Assembly: GCA_041580375.1 (NCBI GenBank)
Contig: JBFGDZ010000023.1
Coordinates: forward strand, 1-27,704
DNA from: JAPUIN01 sp041580375
GTDB taxonomy: Bacteria; Acidobacteriota; Polarisedimenticolia; Gp22-AA2
Direction of reading: 5' to 3'
DNA: 27,704 nt
In this document: positions 1-7,898 of the stretch, one piece after another
How positions within the stretch are numbered: position 1 is the stretch's first letter
Layout of the letters: each line of letters opens with the position of its first letter
Program-made: the position numbers and the translations under genes
The notes under the pieces: model-generated
Databases searched by the model: none
Told to the model about the DNA's origin: nothing
The model's input: the letters and a program-made list of their open reading frames with translations, nothing else

Positions 1-2
1 CG

Positions 3-2096
3 CCCGGCGGCACCTTCCTGCTGAACACGACGGCGCCGCCGGAGGAGGCCTGGGACCGCCTGCCGCGCGAGGCGCAGGAAGCGATCCTCGAGAAGAAGCT
101 GCGCTTCTACGTCATCGACGCCTACGAGGTCGCGCGGCGGGCCGGGCTGGGCCGCCGCATCAACACCGTGATGCAGACCTGCTTCTTCGCCATCTCGGGG
201 GTTCTGCCGATGGAGCGCGCCCTCGAGGCGATCCGCGACGCCATCCGCAAATCGTACGGCGGCAAGAGCGAGCAGATCGTCGCCATGAACCTCGCCGCCG
301 TCGACGCGACACTCGACGCCCTGCACTCCGTCGAGGTGCCCGATGCGGCGACCTCGACGCGCGCGCGCCGGCCGCCCGTGCCGGACGAAGCGCCCGATTT
401 CGTGCGCCGCACGACCGCGGCGATCCTGGAGGGGCGCGGCGACCGGCTGCCGGTCAGCGCCCTGCCGGTGGACGGCACCTTCCCGGCCGACACCGCACGG
501 TGGGAGAAGCGCAACATCGCTCTCACCATCCCCGCGTGGGACGAGCAGTGGTGCATCCAGTGCAACAAGTGCGCGATCGTCTGCCCCCACGCCGCCATCC
601 GGGTCAAGGCGTATCCGGGCGACGCCCTGGCCGGCGCGCCGGAGACGTTCAAGAGCATGCCCTGGAAGGGGAAGGAATTCCCGGAGGGGACGCGCTACAC
701 CGTGCAGGTTGCTCCCGAGGACTGCACCGGCTGCGGCATCTGCGTCGAGATCTGCCCCGCCCACAACAAGAGCGAGACGCGGTTCAAGGCGATCAACATG
801 ATGCCCCAGGCGCCGCTCCGCGTCCCCGAGCGGACGAACTACCGCTTCTTCCTCGACCTGCCCGAGGCGGATCGCCAGGCGATCCGCCGCGAGACGGTGA
901 AGGGCTCGCAGCTCCTGCAGCCGCTGTTCGAGTACTCGGGGGCGTGCGCGGGCTGCGGGGAGACCCCGTATCTCAAGCTCCTCACCCAGCTGTTCGGCGA
1001 CCGCATCGTCGTGGCCAACGCGACCGGCTGCTCCTCCATCTATGGCGGGAACCTCCCCACGACCCCCTGGGCCGTCGACCGACAGGGGCGCGGGCCGGCC
1101 TGGTCCAACTCGCTGTTCGAGGACAACGCCGAGTTCGGCCTCGGCTTCCGGCTCAGCCTGAACGCGCAGCAGCGCCACGCCCGGGGACTGTTGCGGCGCT
1201 TCCGCGACGACCTCGGGGCCGATCTCGTGTCGGATCTCACGCAGGACGCGGTCGCCGACGAGGCCGCCCTCGCCCGGCAGCGCGTCCGCGTGGAGGAATT
1301 GAAGGGCCGCCTCGCGGGCCTCGAGCGGCCCGAGGCGCGCGATCTGCTCGCACTCGCCGACACGCTCGTCCGCAAGAGCGTCTGGATCGTCGGCGGCGAC
1401 GGCTGGGCGTACGACATCGGCTTCGGCGGCCTCGATCACGTGCTGCACTCGGGCGAGGACGTCAACATTCTGGTGCTCGACACGGAGGTTTACTCCAACA
1501 CCGGCGGGCAGGCCTCGAAGGCGACCCCGCGCGCAGCGGTCGCCAAGTTCGCCTCCGCCGGCAAGTCGCGGCCGCGCAAGGACCTCGCCGGTCTGGCGAT
1601 GGGATACGGCGGCGTCTACGTGGCGCGCATCGCCCTCGGCGCGTCGGACGCGCAGACGCTCCGGGCGTTCCTCGAGGCGGAGGCCCACCCCGGGCCATCC
1701 CTGATCCTGGCCTACAGCCACTGCATCGCGCACGGGATCAACATGACGCAGGGGATGCAGCAGCAGAAGCTGGCGGTCGAGTCCGGCTACTGGCCGCTCG
1801 TCCGCTTCCGGCCGGGCGCGGAGGAGGCGGCGGGCGGGGAGCTGCACGTCGACTCCAAGCCGCCGCGCATCCCGCTGGAGGAGTACGCCTACCGCGAGAC
1901 CCGCTACCGGATCCTGACCCTCAGCCGGCCGGAGGAGGCGCGGCGCCTGCTGGATCTGGCGAAGCAGGACGTGAAGCGGCAGTGGGAGCGCCTCGTCCCG
2001 AAGGGGAAGCCGGAGCCCCCCGAGGGAGCGGCGAAGCGGGAGCCGGCCGCCGCGGGCGCGGGCAAGCCGGGAGGAGGGGGCGGTCATGGATCTTAG
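3..2096 (+). CDS. nifJ: Pyruvate:ferredoxin (flavodoxin) oxidoreductase, C-terminal part (5' end outside window)
   Basis: The reading frame is open from the first full codon at base 3, so the gene starts upstream of the window; about 697 residues are visible. In order they show the end of the gamma-type domain (from PGGTFLLNTTAP), the EKR region (RWEKRNIAL), and two 4Fe-4S clusters of ferredoxin type (CIQCNKCAIVCP and CTGCGICVEICP). The thiamine-diphosphate domain follows, with ACAGCGETPY, NATGCSSIYGG, GGDGWAYDIG and the YSNTGGQ/SKATPR signature of single-chain PFORs. The family oxidises pyruvate and CoA to acetyl-CoA and CO2 in the cytoplasm and reduces ferredoxin or flavodoxin. The protein ends in a low-complexity Pro/Ala/Gly tail, with no sign of an extra Cys-bearing C-terminal domain as in the Desulfovibrio enzyme. 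Its last 11 bases overlap the next gene, which suggests co-translation. The identification is secure; the physiological direction and electron partner cannot be read from the sequence. Confidence 0.96.
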   Translation, partial: PGGTFLLNTTAPPEEAWDRLPREAQEAILEKKLRFYVIDAYEVARRAGLGRRINTVMQTCFFAISGVLPMERALEAIRDAIRKSYGGKSEQIVAMNLAAVDATLDALHSVEVPDAATSTRARRPPVPDEAPDFVRRTTAAILEGRGDRLPVSALPVDGTFPADTARWEKRNIALTIPAWDEQWCIQCNKCAIVCPHAAIRVKAYPGDALAGAPETFKSMPWKGKEFPEGTRYTVQVAPEDCTGCGICVEICPAHNKSETRFKAINMMPQAPLRVPERTNYRFFLDLPEADRQAIRRETVKGSQLLQPLFEYSGACAGCGETPYLKLLTQLFGDRIVVANATGCSSIYGGNLPTTPWAVDRQGRGPAWSNSLFEDNAEFGLGFRLSLNAQQRHARGLLRRFRDDLGADLVSDLTQDAVADEAALARQRVRVEELKGRLAGLERPEARDLLALADTLVRKSVWIVGGDGWAYDIGFGGLDHVLHSGEDVNILVLDTEVYSNTGGQASKATPRAAVAKFASAGKSRPRKDLAGLAMGYGGVYVARIALGASDAQTLRAFLEAEAHPGPSLILAYSHCIAHGINMTQGMQQQKLAVESGYWPLVRFRPGAEEAAGGELHVDSKPPRIPLEEYAYRETRYRILTLSRPEEARRLLDLAKQDVKRQWERLVPKGKPEPPEGAAKREPAAAGAGKPGGGGGHGS

Positions 2097-3084
2097 AACC
2101 CGCTACCTGAACCTGGATCTCTCCTCGCCCCTGGTCCCCTCCCCGTCCCCGCTTTCGGAGTCGATCGACGCGCTGCGCCTCATGGAGGACTGCGGCGCCG
2201 GGGCGGTCGTGCTGCAGTCGCTGTTCGAGGAGCAGATCGAGCAGGAGGCGCTCACGCTGCACCACTACATGCAGCACGGCACCGAGTCGTACGCCGAGTC
2301 TCTCTCGTTCTTCCCCGAGCCGATCCCGATCCGCTTCGGGCCGCACGAATATCTCGAGCACGTGCGCAAGGCGCGCGAGGCCCTCGACATCCCCGTGATC
2401 GCGAGCCTCAACGGCCACACCGTGGGCGGCTGGATCGATCACGCCCGCCTGATCGAGGAGGCGGGAGCGAGCGCGCTGGAGCTGAACCTGTACTCGATCG
2501 CCGCCGACCTCGACGTCGGCCCGGATCGGGTCGAGGAGCGCCACCTCGAGGTGGTGCGGGCGGTGCGCGGCGAGGTGAAGCTGCCGCTGGCGGTCAAGAT
2601 CGGACCGTATTTCAGCGCGCTGGCGCACATGGCCCGCAGGCTCGTCGCGGCGGGCGCCGACGGCCTCGTGCTGTTCAACCGCTTCTACCAGCCGGACATC
2701 GACCTGGAGGCGCTCGAGGTGCGCCCCAACGTCCTGCTCAGCACGCCCCAGGCGCTCCGGCTGCCGCTGCGCTGGATCGCCATCCTCAGCGGTCGGATCG
2801 ACTGCAGCCTGGCCGCCACCGGCGGGATCCACGACCACGAGGACGCGCTGAAGATGCTGATGGCGGGCGCCGACGTCACGATGCTCTGCTCCGCGCTCCT
2901 GCGGCACGGCGTCGAGCACCTTCGCGAGGTGCGCGCCGGCCTGCAGAGCTGGATGGAGGAGCGCGAGTACGCCTCCGTCTCGCTCCTGAAGGGGAGCATG
3001 AGCCAGCGATCCTGCCCCGATCCGGCCGCCTTCGAGCGCATGAGCTACATGAAGGCGCTCAAGGGGTATCACATCCGGCGCTAG
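2086..3084 (+). CDS. Dihydroorotate dehydrogenase-like flavoprotein next to nifJ
   Basis: A 332-residue TIM-barrel protein of the DHOD/PreA type. Visible signs are VIASLNGHTVGGW (about residue 105), GASALELNLY, the barrel strand LAVKIGPYFS with its Lys, GADGLVLFNRFY, and a C-terminal FMN-phosphate site in TGGIHDHEDALKMLMAGAD. The Asn-x-Ser-x-Pro-Asn segment of true PyrD enzymes is replaced by LNLYSIAAD, and no typical PyrD substrate loop is recognisable, so pyrimidine synthesis is unlikely to be its job. The ATG at 2086 lies inside the end of nifJ in another frame (11-base overlap). Proteins annotated as dihydroorotate dehydrogenase-like are known beside nifJ in other bacteria. The likely inference is a flavin oxidoreductase that works with ferredoxin or with pyruvate metabolism. 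Its substrate is unknown. Confidence 0.88.
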   Translation: MDLRTRYLNLDLSSPLVPSPSPLSESIDALRLMEDCGAGAVVLQSLFEEQIEQEALTLHHYMQHGTESYAESLSFFPEPIPIRFGPHEYLEHVRKAREALDIPVIASLNGHTVGGWIDHARLIEEAGASALELNLYSIAADLDVGPDRVEERHLEVVRAVRGEVKLPLAVKIGPYFSALAHMARRLVAAGADGLVLFNRFYQPDIDLEALEVRPNVLLSTPQALRLPLRWIAILSGRIDCSLAATGGIHDHEDALKMLMAGADVTMLCSALLRHGVEHLREVRAGLQSWMEEREYASVSLLKGSMSQRSCPDPAAFERMSYMKALKGYHIRR

Positions 3085-3171
3085 GGGATGGTCCGGTCAT
3101 CCCGGAGGCGCGCCCGCCCGCGAGGCCGGCCCCGTTGACATCTTTTTACAAGCCGGGACTCCCCCGCCCGC

Positions 3172-3200
3172 TTCCCTGAAACGTAAAACCCCCATAAAAT
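3172..3200 (+). promoter_or_regulatory. Possible promoter of the RND efflux operon
   Basis: The 128-base gap before the adaptor gene is locally A/T-richer than its surroundings. It holds a TAAAAT at 3195-3200, 17 bases after a weak TTCCCT (3172-3177). A perfect TTGACA also sits at 3135-3140 but has no matching -10 at normal spacing. A GGAG ribosome-binding site at 3201-3204 precedes the ATG at 3213. This is weak, motif-only evidence. Confidence 0.25.
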
Positions 3201-3212
3201 GGAGCCGCTGCC

Positions 3213-4331
3213 ATGAATTCGAAGCGAATGTCAGGCCGGCCCGTCCTCCGGCGGGCGGTCTCCGACGGGGGGATCGTCGCGCTCCTGATCGGCCTCGGCG
3301 CCGCGGGCTCGGCGCTGGCGCAAGAGATGCCTTCACCGCCCGTGCGCTACACCGAGGCGCGCGAGCACCAGGTGCAGCGGCTCCTGATCCTGCCCGGCAC
3401 GGTCGAATCCCCCACCGTGAGCCTGGTCGCCAGCGAGGTGCAGGGGCTGGTGCAGCACCTGAAGGTCCGGGAGGGGGACGTGGTCCGCCGCGGGGCGCCG
3501 CTCGCTCTGCTGCGCACGGCCAGCCTGGAGATCCGCCAGCGCGCATCCGAGGCCCAGTTGGAGGAGGCCCGCTCGCGCCTGAAGCTGGCGGAGCTGAGCC
3601 TGGATCGGGCCCGCCGCCTGCACGACGAGAAGATCCTCTCGCAGCAGGAGATGGACGACGCGCTGTACGAGTACAACGCCTGGCAGGGGCGGGTCGATGC
3701 ACTCGCGGCGGAGATCGAGGGGATCCGCCTCGACCTGCAGCGCTCCGTGATCCGCGCGCCGTTCGGCGGGACGGTGGTGACGAAGCGGACCGAGATCGGC
3801 GAGTGGCTGGACGTCGGCTCGCCGGTCGTCGAGATGGTCTCCCTCGAGATCCTCGAGGTGCGGGTCGAGGCGCCGGAGCGTTATTTCAGCCGGCTCCTCC
3901 CCGGCGCCTCCACCGGCATCACGTTCGAGGCGCTTCCCGGCTTCGAGGCGTCCGGCCGCGTGAGCGCCATCATCCCGCGGGCCGACCCGCAGGCCCGTAC
4001 CTTCCCCGTGAAGATCCGGCTGGAGAACACGGAGGGTCGCATCGGCGTGGGGATGCTCGCCCAGGTCGCGCTGCCGGCCGGCGAGACCTACCGCGCGACG
4101 GTCGTGCCGAAGGACGCCGTCGTCCGCCAGGGCCAGGAGGAGGTCGTCTTCCTGCTCAACGGGGAGGGGGCCGTGGAGCGCGTCCCCGTCGAGACGGGAG
4201 CCGGGGTCGGCTCCTGGGTCGCCGTCATCGGGCCGGTCCGGGCCGGCAACAAGGTGATCACCCGCGGGAACGAGCGCCTGTTGCCCGGACAGACGGTCGA
4301 GGGCGAGCCGATGGAGTACAAGCTGCCGTGA
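3213..4331 (+). CDS. RND efflux periplasmic adaptor (membrane fusion protein, HlyD/AcrA type)
   Basis: 372 residues. An N-terminal hydrophobic segment (about 19-36) ends in SALA before Gln-Glu, a good signal peptidase I site after residue 36. The mature part has the adaptor layout: a first half-lipoyl piece (SEVQGLVQHLKVREGDVVRRGAPL), a charged alpha-helical hairpin (about 105-165), a second half-lipoyl piece (VIRAPFGGTVVTKRTEIGEWL), then beta-barrel and membrane-proximal parts. It should bridge the pump encoded next to an outer-membrane channel. No TolC-like gene lies in the window, so the channel is encoded elsewhere or lies outside. The ATG at 3213 is chosen because GGAG lies 9 bases upstream and the signal peptide starts correctly. 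The stop codon overlaps the GTG start of the pump by 4 bases (4328-4331), so translation is probably coupled. Confidence 0.93.
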   Translation: MNSKRMSGRPVLRRAVSDGGIVALLIGLGAAGSALAQEMPSPPVRYTEAREHQVQRLLILPGTVESPTVSLVASEVQGLVQHLKVREGDVVRRGAPLALLRTASLEIRQRASEAQLEEARSRLKLAELSLDRARRLHDEKILSQQEMDDALYEYNAWQGRVDALAAEIEGIRLDLQRSVIRAPFGGTVVTKRTEIGEWLDVGSPVVEMVSLEILEVRVEAPERYFSRLLPGASTGITFEALPGFEASGRVSAIIPRADPQARTFPVKIRLENTEGRIGVGMLAQVALPAGETYRATVVPKDAVVRQGQEEVVFLLNGEGAVERVPVETGAGVGSWVAVIGPVRAGNKVITRGNERLLPGQTVEGEPMEYKLP

Positions 4332-7300
4332 AGATCACCGAGGATGCGATCCGCTATCCCGTGTCGACGAGCGTGGGCGTCATCCTGCTCGCCCTGTTCG
4401 GCGTCATCGGCCTGGTCGGGCTTCCCGTCCAGCTCACGCCGACCGTCGATCATCCCGTGGTCAACGTCTGGACGAGCTGGCCCGGGGCCAGCCCGTACGA
4501 GATCGAGCGCGAGATCGTCGAGGAGCAGGAGGAGCAGCTCAAGTCGCTCGAGGGTCTCGTCAAGATGGAGAGCAGCAGCACGGACGGCTTCGGCAGCATC
4601 ACGCTGACCTTCCAGGTCGGCACCGATCCCGATGCCGCCGTGCTCAAGGTCTCCAACCGCCTCCAGCAGGTGCCGTCGTATCCGCAGGACGCCGACAAGC
4701 CGGTCATCTACACGGTCAATCCCGACTCCAACGCGATGGCGTGGTTCGTCCTGCACCCCCTCGCCGGGAACGGCTTCGAGGGGGACATCTCGACGCTGGG
4801 CCGGCTGTGCGACGACCAGGTCAAGCCGGAGTTCGAGCGCGTCCCCGGCGTCGCCGCCTCGAACGTCTACGGCGGACGCGAGCGCGAGATGCAGGTCATC
4901 GTCGATCCGGCGCGCCTGGCGGCGCGGCGCGTCACGTTGAACGAGCTGGCGGCCGCCCTCGACCGTGAGAACCGCAACTACAGCGGCGGGGATTTCGACG
5001 AGGGGAAGCGCCGCTACGTCGTGCGGACGGTCGGCGAGTACCGATCCGCGGAGGACATCGGGGACCTCGTCGTCGCGGTGCGCAACGGCGTGCCGGTCTA
5101 CGTGCGCGACGTGGCCCGCGTCGAGCTGAGCTACCGCAAGGCGCAGAGCAAGATGTTCACTCAGGCGGGCCGCATCATGGCCCTCAACGCCATCCAGGAG
5201 CCCGGCTCCAATGCCATGGAGGCGATGCGGGGGCTGAAGGAGACGGTCGCCCGGCTGAACGAGGGGCTCCTGCGCGAGCGCGGCGTGCGTCTCTTCCAGG
5301 TCTACGATCAGACCGAGTACATCAAGAGCTCCATCGATCTGGTCAGGACCAGCCTGTTCATCGGCGGGACGCTCGCCATTCTCGTCCTGATCCTCTTCCT
5401 GCGGAGCTTCACGAGCACGCTGGTCGTGGCCGTCGCCATGCCGATCAGCCTGATCGGGACGTTCCTGTTCATGAAGATGTTCGGCCGCAGTCTGAACGTC
5501 ATCAGCCTGGCGGGAATGGCGTTCGCCGTCGGGATCGTCGTCGACAACTCGATCGTCGTGCTGGAGAACATCTACCGTCACCGCCAGATGGGCAAGTCGC
5601 GCTTCCAGGCCGCGGCGGAGGGCTGCGCCGAGGTCTGGGGAGCCGTCCTGGCGAGCACGCTGACGACGATCGCCGTGTTCGTGCCGGTCGTCTTCATCGA
5701 GGAGGAGGCCGGCCAGCTGTTCGGCGACATCGCCCTGGCCCTGAGCGTCTCGGTCGGCCTCAGCCTGCTCGTCTCGATCACGGTCATCCCGTCCCTCTCG
5801 GCGCGCATTCTGCACGTCGCCGGGGAGGACGACGGGCGCCGCGGCTTCCACAACCTGTGGGGCGGCGTGGGGGCGGCCGAGCGCGTGCGACGCGGCATCA
5901 CGGACGGCGTCGGCTGGATCCTGAAGACGTTCCCGCGGAGGCTGGCCGTCACGGCCGGCCTCACACTCATGGCGATCGGCCTCAGCATCATTCTGATGCC
6001 GCCGAGGGAGTACCTCCCGCAGGGAAACCAGAACTTCCTGTTCGGCATCCTCCTCCCTCCCCCGGGGTACAGCGTGGACGAGCGGGCTTCGCTGCACGAG
6101 GTCTACAGCGACACGCTGTCGCCGCTGTGGGAGTACGAGGCCGGGACGCCGGAGGCGCTGGCGCAGCCGGGCGGCGGGATTTCGGAGTTCTTCTACGGCA
6201 TCTGGCAGGACATGGCGTTCATCGGCGTGTCGGCCAACGATCCCGAGCGGGTGCGCGAGCTGATCCCGGAGTTCACGCGCGCGAACAGGATGATCCCGGG
6301 GACGTTCGCCTTCATCCAGCAGATGAGCATCTTCAGCGACGAGATGGGGGGAGGCCGCACCGTCGACGTCGAGATCACCGGGCCCGATCTCGAGCGCCTG
6401 ATCGCGCTGGGAGGCGAGGTCTTCGCGAAGGTCAGCGAGACGATGCCGGGCGCGCAGGCGCGGCCGATTCCGAGCCTCGATCTCGGAAACCCGGAGATCC
6501 GGGTGGTGACGCACCGGCGCCGCGCCGCGGATCTGGGAATCTCCAACCGCGAGCTGGGATACGCCGTGAGCGCCCTCATCGATGGCGTCAAGGCGACCGA
6601 CTTCATCCACGAGGGTCGCGAGATCGACCTGACGCTGATGGCGGAGGAGGGCTTCGCCCACCGCACCCACCTGATCGAGCAGATGCCGATCGCCACGCCC
6701 GACGGCCGGCTCGTCACGCTCGGGGACGTGGCCGGGATCGAAATGGTGAACGGCCCGGTCCGGATCAACCACCGGGAGCGGCAGCGGGCCATCACCATCA
6801 GTGTCTCCCCGCACGACGACATGCCGCTCGAGACCGCCATGAATCACATCCAGACGGCGATCCTGCAGCCGATGCGGGACGCGGGGCGCCTCGGCGGGCT
6901 GTACGACGCGCGGATGAGCGGCACCGCCGACAAGCTGACCCAGACGGGCGACGCCCTGTTCTGGAACATCCTCCTGGCGCTGGCGATCACCTACCTCCTG
7001 ATGGCGGCGCTGTTCGAGAGCTTCCTGTATCCCTTCGTCATCATGTTCAGCGTCCCGCTGGCCGCGTTCGGCGGCTTCCTCGGGCTCTTTTTGATGGAGC
7101 AGGCCACGGGGCAGAAGCTCGACGTGCTCACCATGCTCGGGTTCGTCATCCTGATCGGGACGGTCGTCAACAACGCCATCCTGATCGTCCACCAGGCGCT
7201 CAACCACATGCGGAGCGAGAGTCTGGGGCCGCGCGAGGCGATCACCGCCTCAGTGGGCAGCCGCATCCGGCCGATCTTCATGAGCGTCGGCACCTCGACG

Positions 7301-7528
7301 CTGGGCATGCTGCCCCTCGTTCTCTTCCCCGGCGCCGGCTCGGAGCTGTACCGTGGACTGGGGGCGGTCGTGATCGGCGGCCTCGTCTGCTCGACGGTCT
7401 TCACGCTGTTCCTCGTGCCGTCGCTGTTCAGCCTGATGATGGACGCCAAGAGCGCCGTCGCCGCGCGCCTTCGAGGACTCCCGGCCCTGTCGGAACGCCC
7501 CGCGGGGGGCGGTCTCGACGGAGCCTGA
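4328..7528 (+). CDS. RND-family inner-membrane efflux permease (AcrB/HAE1-like)
   Basis: Starting at the GTG of the GTGA overlap gives 1066 residues, the normal size for this family, beginning VKITEDAIRYPVSTSVGVILLALFG (first TM helix). The frame is open much further upstream, but that stretch lies inside the adaptor gene and codes no recognisable protein. Two copies of the TM bundle plus large periplasmic loops are visible: TM2-TM6 at about residues 335-500 and TM8-TM12 at about 875-1040. The TM4 motif reads GIVVDNSIVVLEN: Asp406 is present, but the position of the second Asp of AcrB (Asp408) is Asn407. In TM10 the AcrB Lys940 position is within VVNNAILIV (Asn948/949). This one-Asp form is common in uncharacterised RND pumps. 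The protein should use the proton gradient to export substrates through the adaptor; the substrate cannot be predicted. Confidence 0.94.
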   Translation: MKITEDAIRYPVSTSVGVILLALFGVIGLVGLPVQLTPTVDHPVVNVWTSWPGASPYEIEREIVEEQEEQLKSLEGLVKMESSSTDGFGSITLTFQVGTDPDAAVLKVSNRLQQVPSYPQDADKPVIYTVNPDSNAMAWFVLHPLAGNGFEGDISTLGRLCDDQVKPEFERVPGVAASNVYGGREREMQVIVDPARLAARRVTLNELAAALDRENRNYSGGDFDEGKRRYVVRTVGEYRSAEDIGDLVVAVRNGVPVYVRDVARVELSYRKAQSKMFTQAGRIMALNAIQEPGSNAMEAMRGLKETVARLNEGLLRERGVRLFQVYDQTEYIKSSIDLVRTSLFIGGTLAILVLILFLRSFTSTLVVAVAMPISLIGTFLFMKMFGRSLNVISLAGMAFAVGIVVDNSIVVLENIYRHRQMGKSRFQAAAEGCAEVWGAVLASTLTTIAVFVPVVFIEEEAGQLFGDIALALSVSVGLSLLVSITVIPSLSARILHVAGEDDGRRGFHNLWGGVGAAERVRRGITDGVGWILKTFPRRLAVTAGLTLMAIGLSIILMPPREYLPQGNQNFLFGILLPPPGYSVDERASLHEVYSDTLSPLWEYEAGTPEALAQPGGGISEFFYGIWQDMAFIGVSANDPERVRELIPEFTRANRMIPGTFAFIQQMSIFSDEMGGGRTVDVEITGPDLERLIALGGEVFAKVSETMPGAQARPIPSLDLGNPEIRVVTHRRRAADLGISNRELGYAVSALIDGVKATDFIHEGREIDLTLMAEEGFAHRTHLIEQMPIATPDGRLVTLGDVAGIEMVNGPVRINHRERQRAITISVSPHDDMPLETAMNHIQTAILQPMRDAGRLGGLYDARMSGTADKLTQTGDALFWNILLALAITYLLMAALFESFLYPFVIMFSVPLAAFGGFLGLFLMEQATGQKLDVLTMLGFVILIGTVVNNAILIVHQALNHMRSESLGPREAITASVGSRIRPIFMSVGTSTLGMLPLVLFPGAGSELYRGLGAVVIGGLVCSTVFTLFLVPSLFSLMMDAKSAVAARLRGLPALSERPAGGGLDGA

Positions 7529-7569
7529 TCCGCCCGGCCCGCCCTCTGGCGGCGCGGGGGCGTCTTCGG

Positions 7570-7575
7570 TATCCT
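7570..7575 (+). promoter_or_regulatory. Possible -10 element directly before the cupin gene
   Basis: TATCCT lies 8 bases before the ATG at 7584, so a transcript starting at the usual distance would begin at or next to the start codon. No good ribosome-binding site is present. The -35 position (7547-7552, TGGCGG) is poor. Low certainty. Confidence 0.22.
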
Positions 7576-7583
7576 GTGCGGCC

Positions 7584-7895
7584 ATGCGCATCGAACGATG
7601 GGAGCCGGAGCGGGACGGGCCGCTCTCGGAGCCGGCGTTCCGACGCAAGCTCCGCAAGCTGGGCTTCGGCGCCACCCGCTACGTCTATCCGCCGGGGACC
7701 GTGTTCGAGGAGCACAGCCACGACGTCGACAAGATGGACGCCGTGATCTCCGGGCGCTTCCGGATCGAGATGACGGGACGCTCGATCGTCCTCGACCCGG
7801 GGGACGCCCTGTTCGTGCCGCACGGCACGCCGCACCGCGCCGCGGTCGTCGGCAACGAGCCCGTCGTGAGCCTCGACGGGATCCGGGAGGAGTGA
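7584..7895 (+). CDS. Small single-domain cupin protein
   Basis: 103 residues, essentially one cupin barrel. Cupin motif 1 is seen as PPGTVFEEHSHDVDKMDAVISGRF (residues 36-59), with candidate metal ligands His44 and His46. The usual Glu is not at its place; Lys50 sits there, with Asp49 and Asp52 nearby. Motif 2 is DPGDALFVPHGTPHRA, supplying a further His. The family includes metal-binding enzymes and sensors, and this one is too small and general for a specific function. It is followed after 3 bases by the Asp-box protein gene. GGGAGGAG at the end of the cupin gene serves as the ribosome-binding site of that next gene, so the two are probably one operon. Confidence 0.85.
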   Translation: MRIERWEPERDGPLSEPAFRRKLRKLGFGATRYVYPPGTVFEEHSHDVDKMDAVISGRFRIEMTGRSIVLDPGDALFVPHGTPHRAAVVGNEPVVSLDGIREE

Positions 7896-7898
7896 GCC

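Noticed and set aside
3135..3163. TTGACA at 3135-3140 as the -35 of the RND operon promoter
   Set aside because: At 16-18 bases downstream there is no -10-like hexamer (ACTCCC at 17), so the box alone is not enough.
4088..7207. A 1039-codon open frame on the minus strand opposite the RND pump
   Set aside because: Its translation is low-complexity (rich in Asp, Arg, Glu, His) with no recognisable domain, and it is a codon-bias mirror of a clear RND permease gene. Long antisense frames are expected in GC-rich DNA.
7539..7552. Small hairpin CCGCC-CTCT-GGCGG after the RND pump gene as a terminator
   Set aside because: The stem is only 5 bp, there is no T-run, and it overlaps the -35 position of the cupin gene. 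It is indistinguishable from background in such GC-rich DNA.
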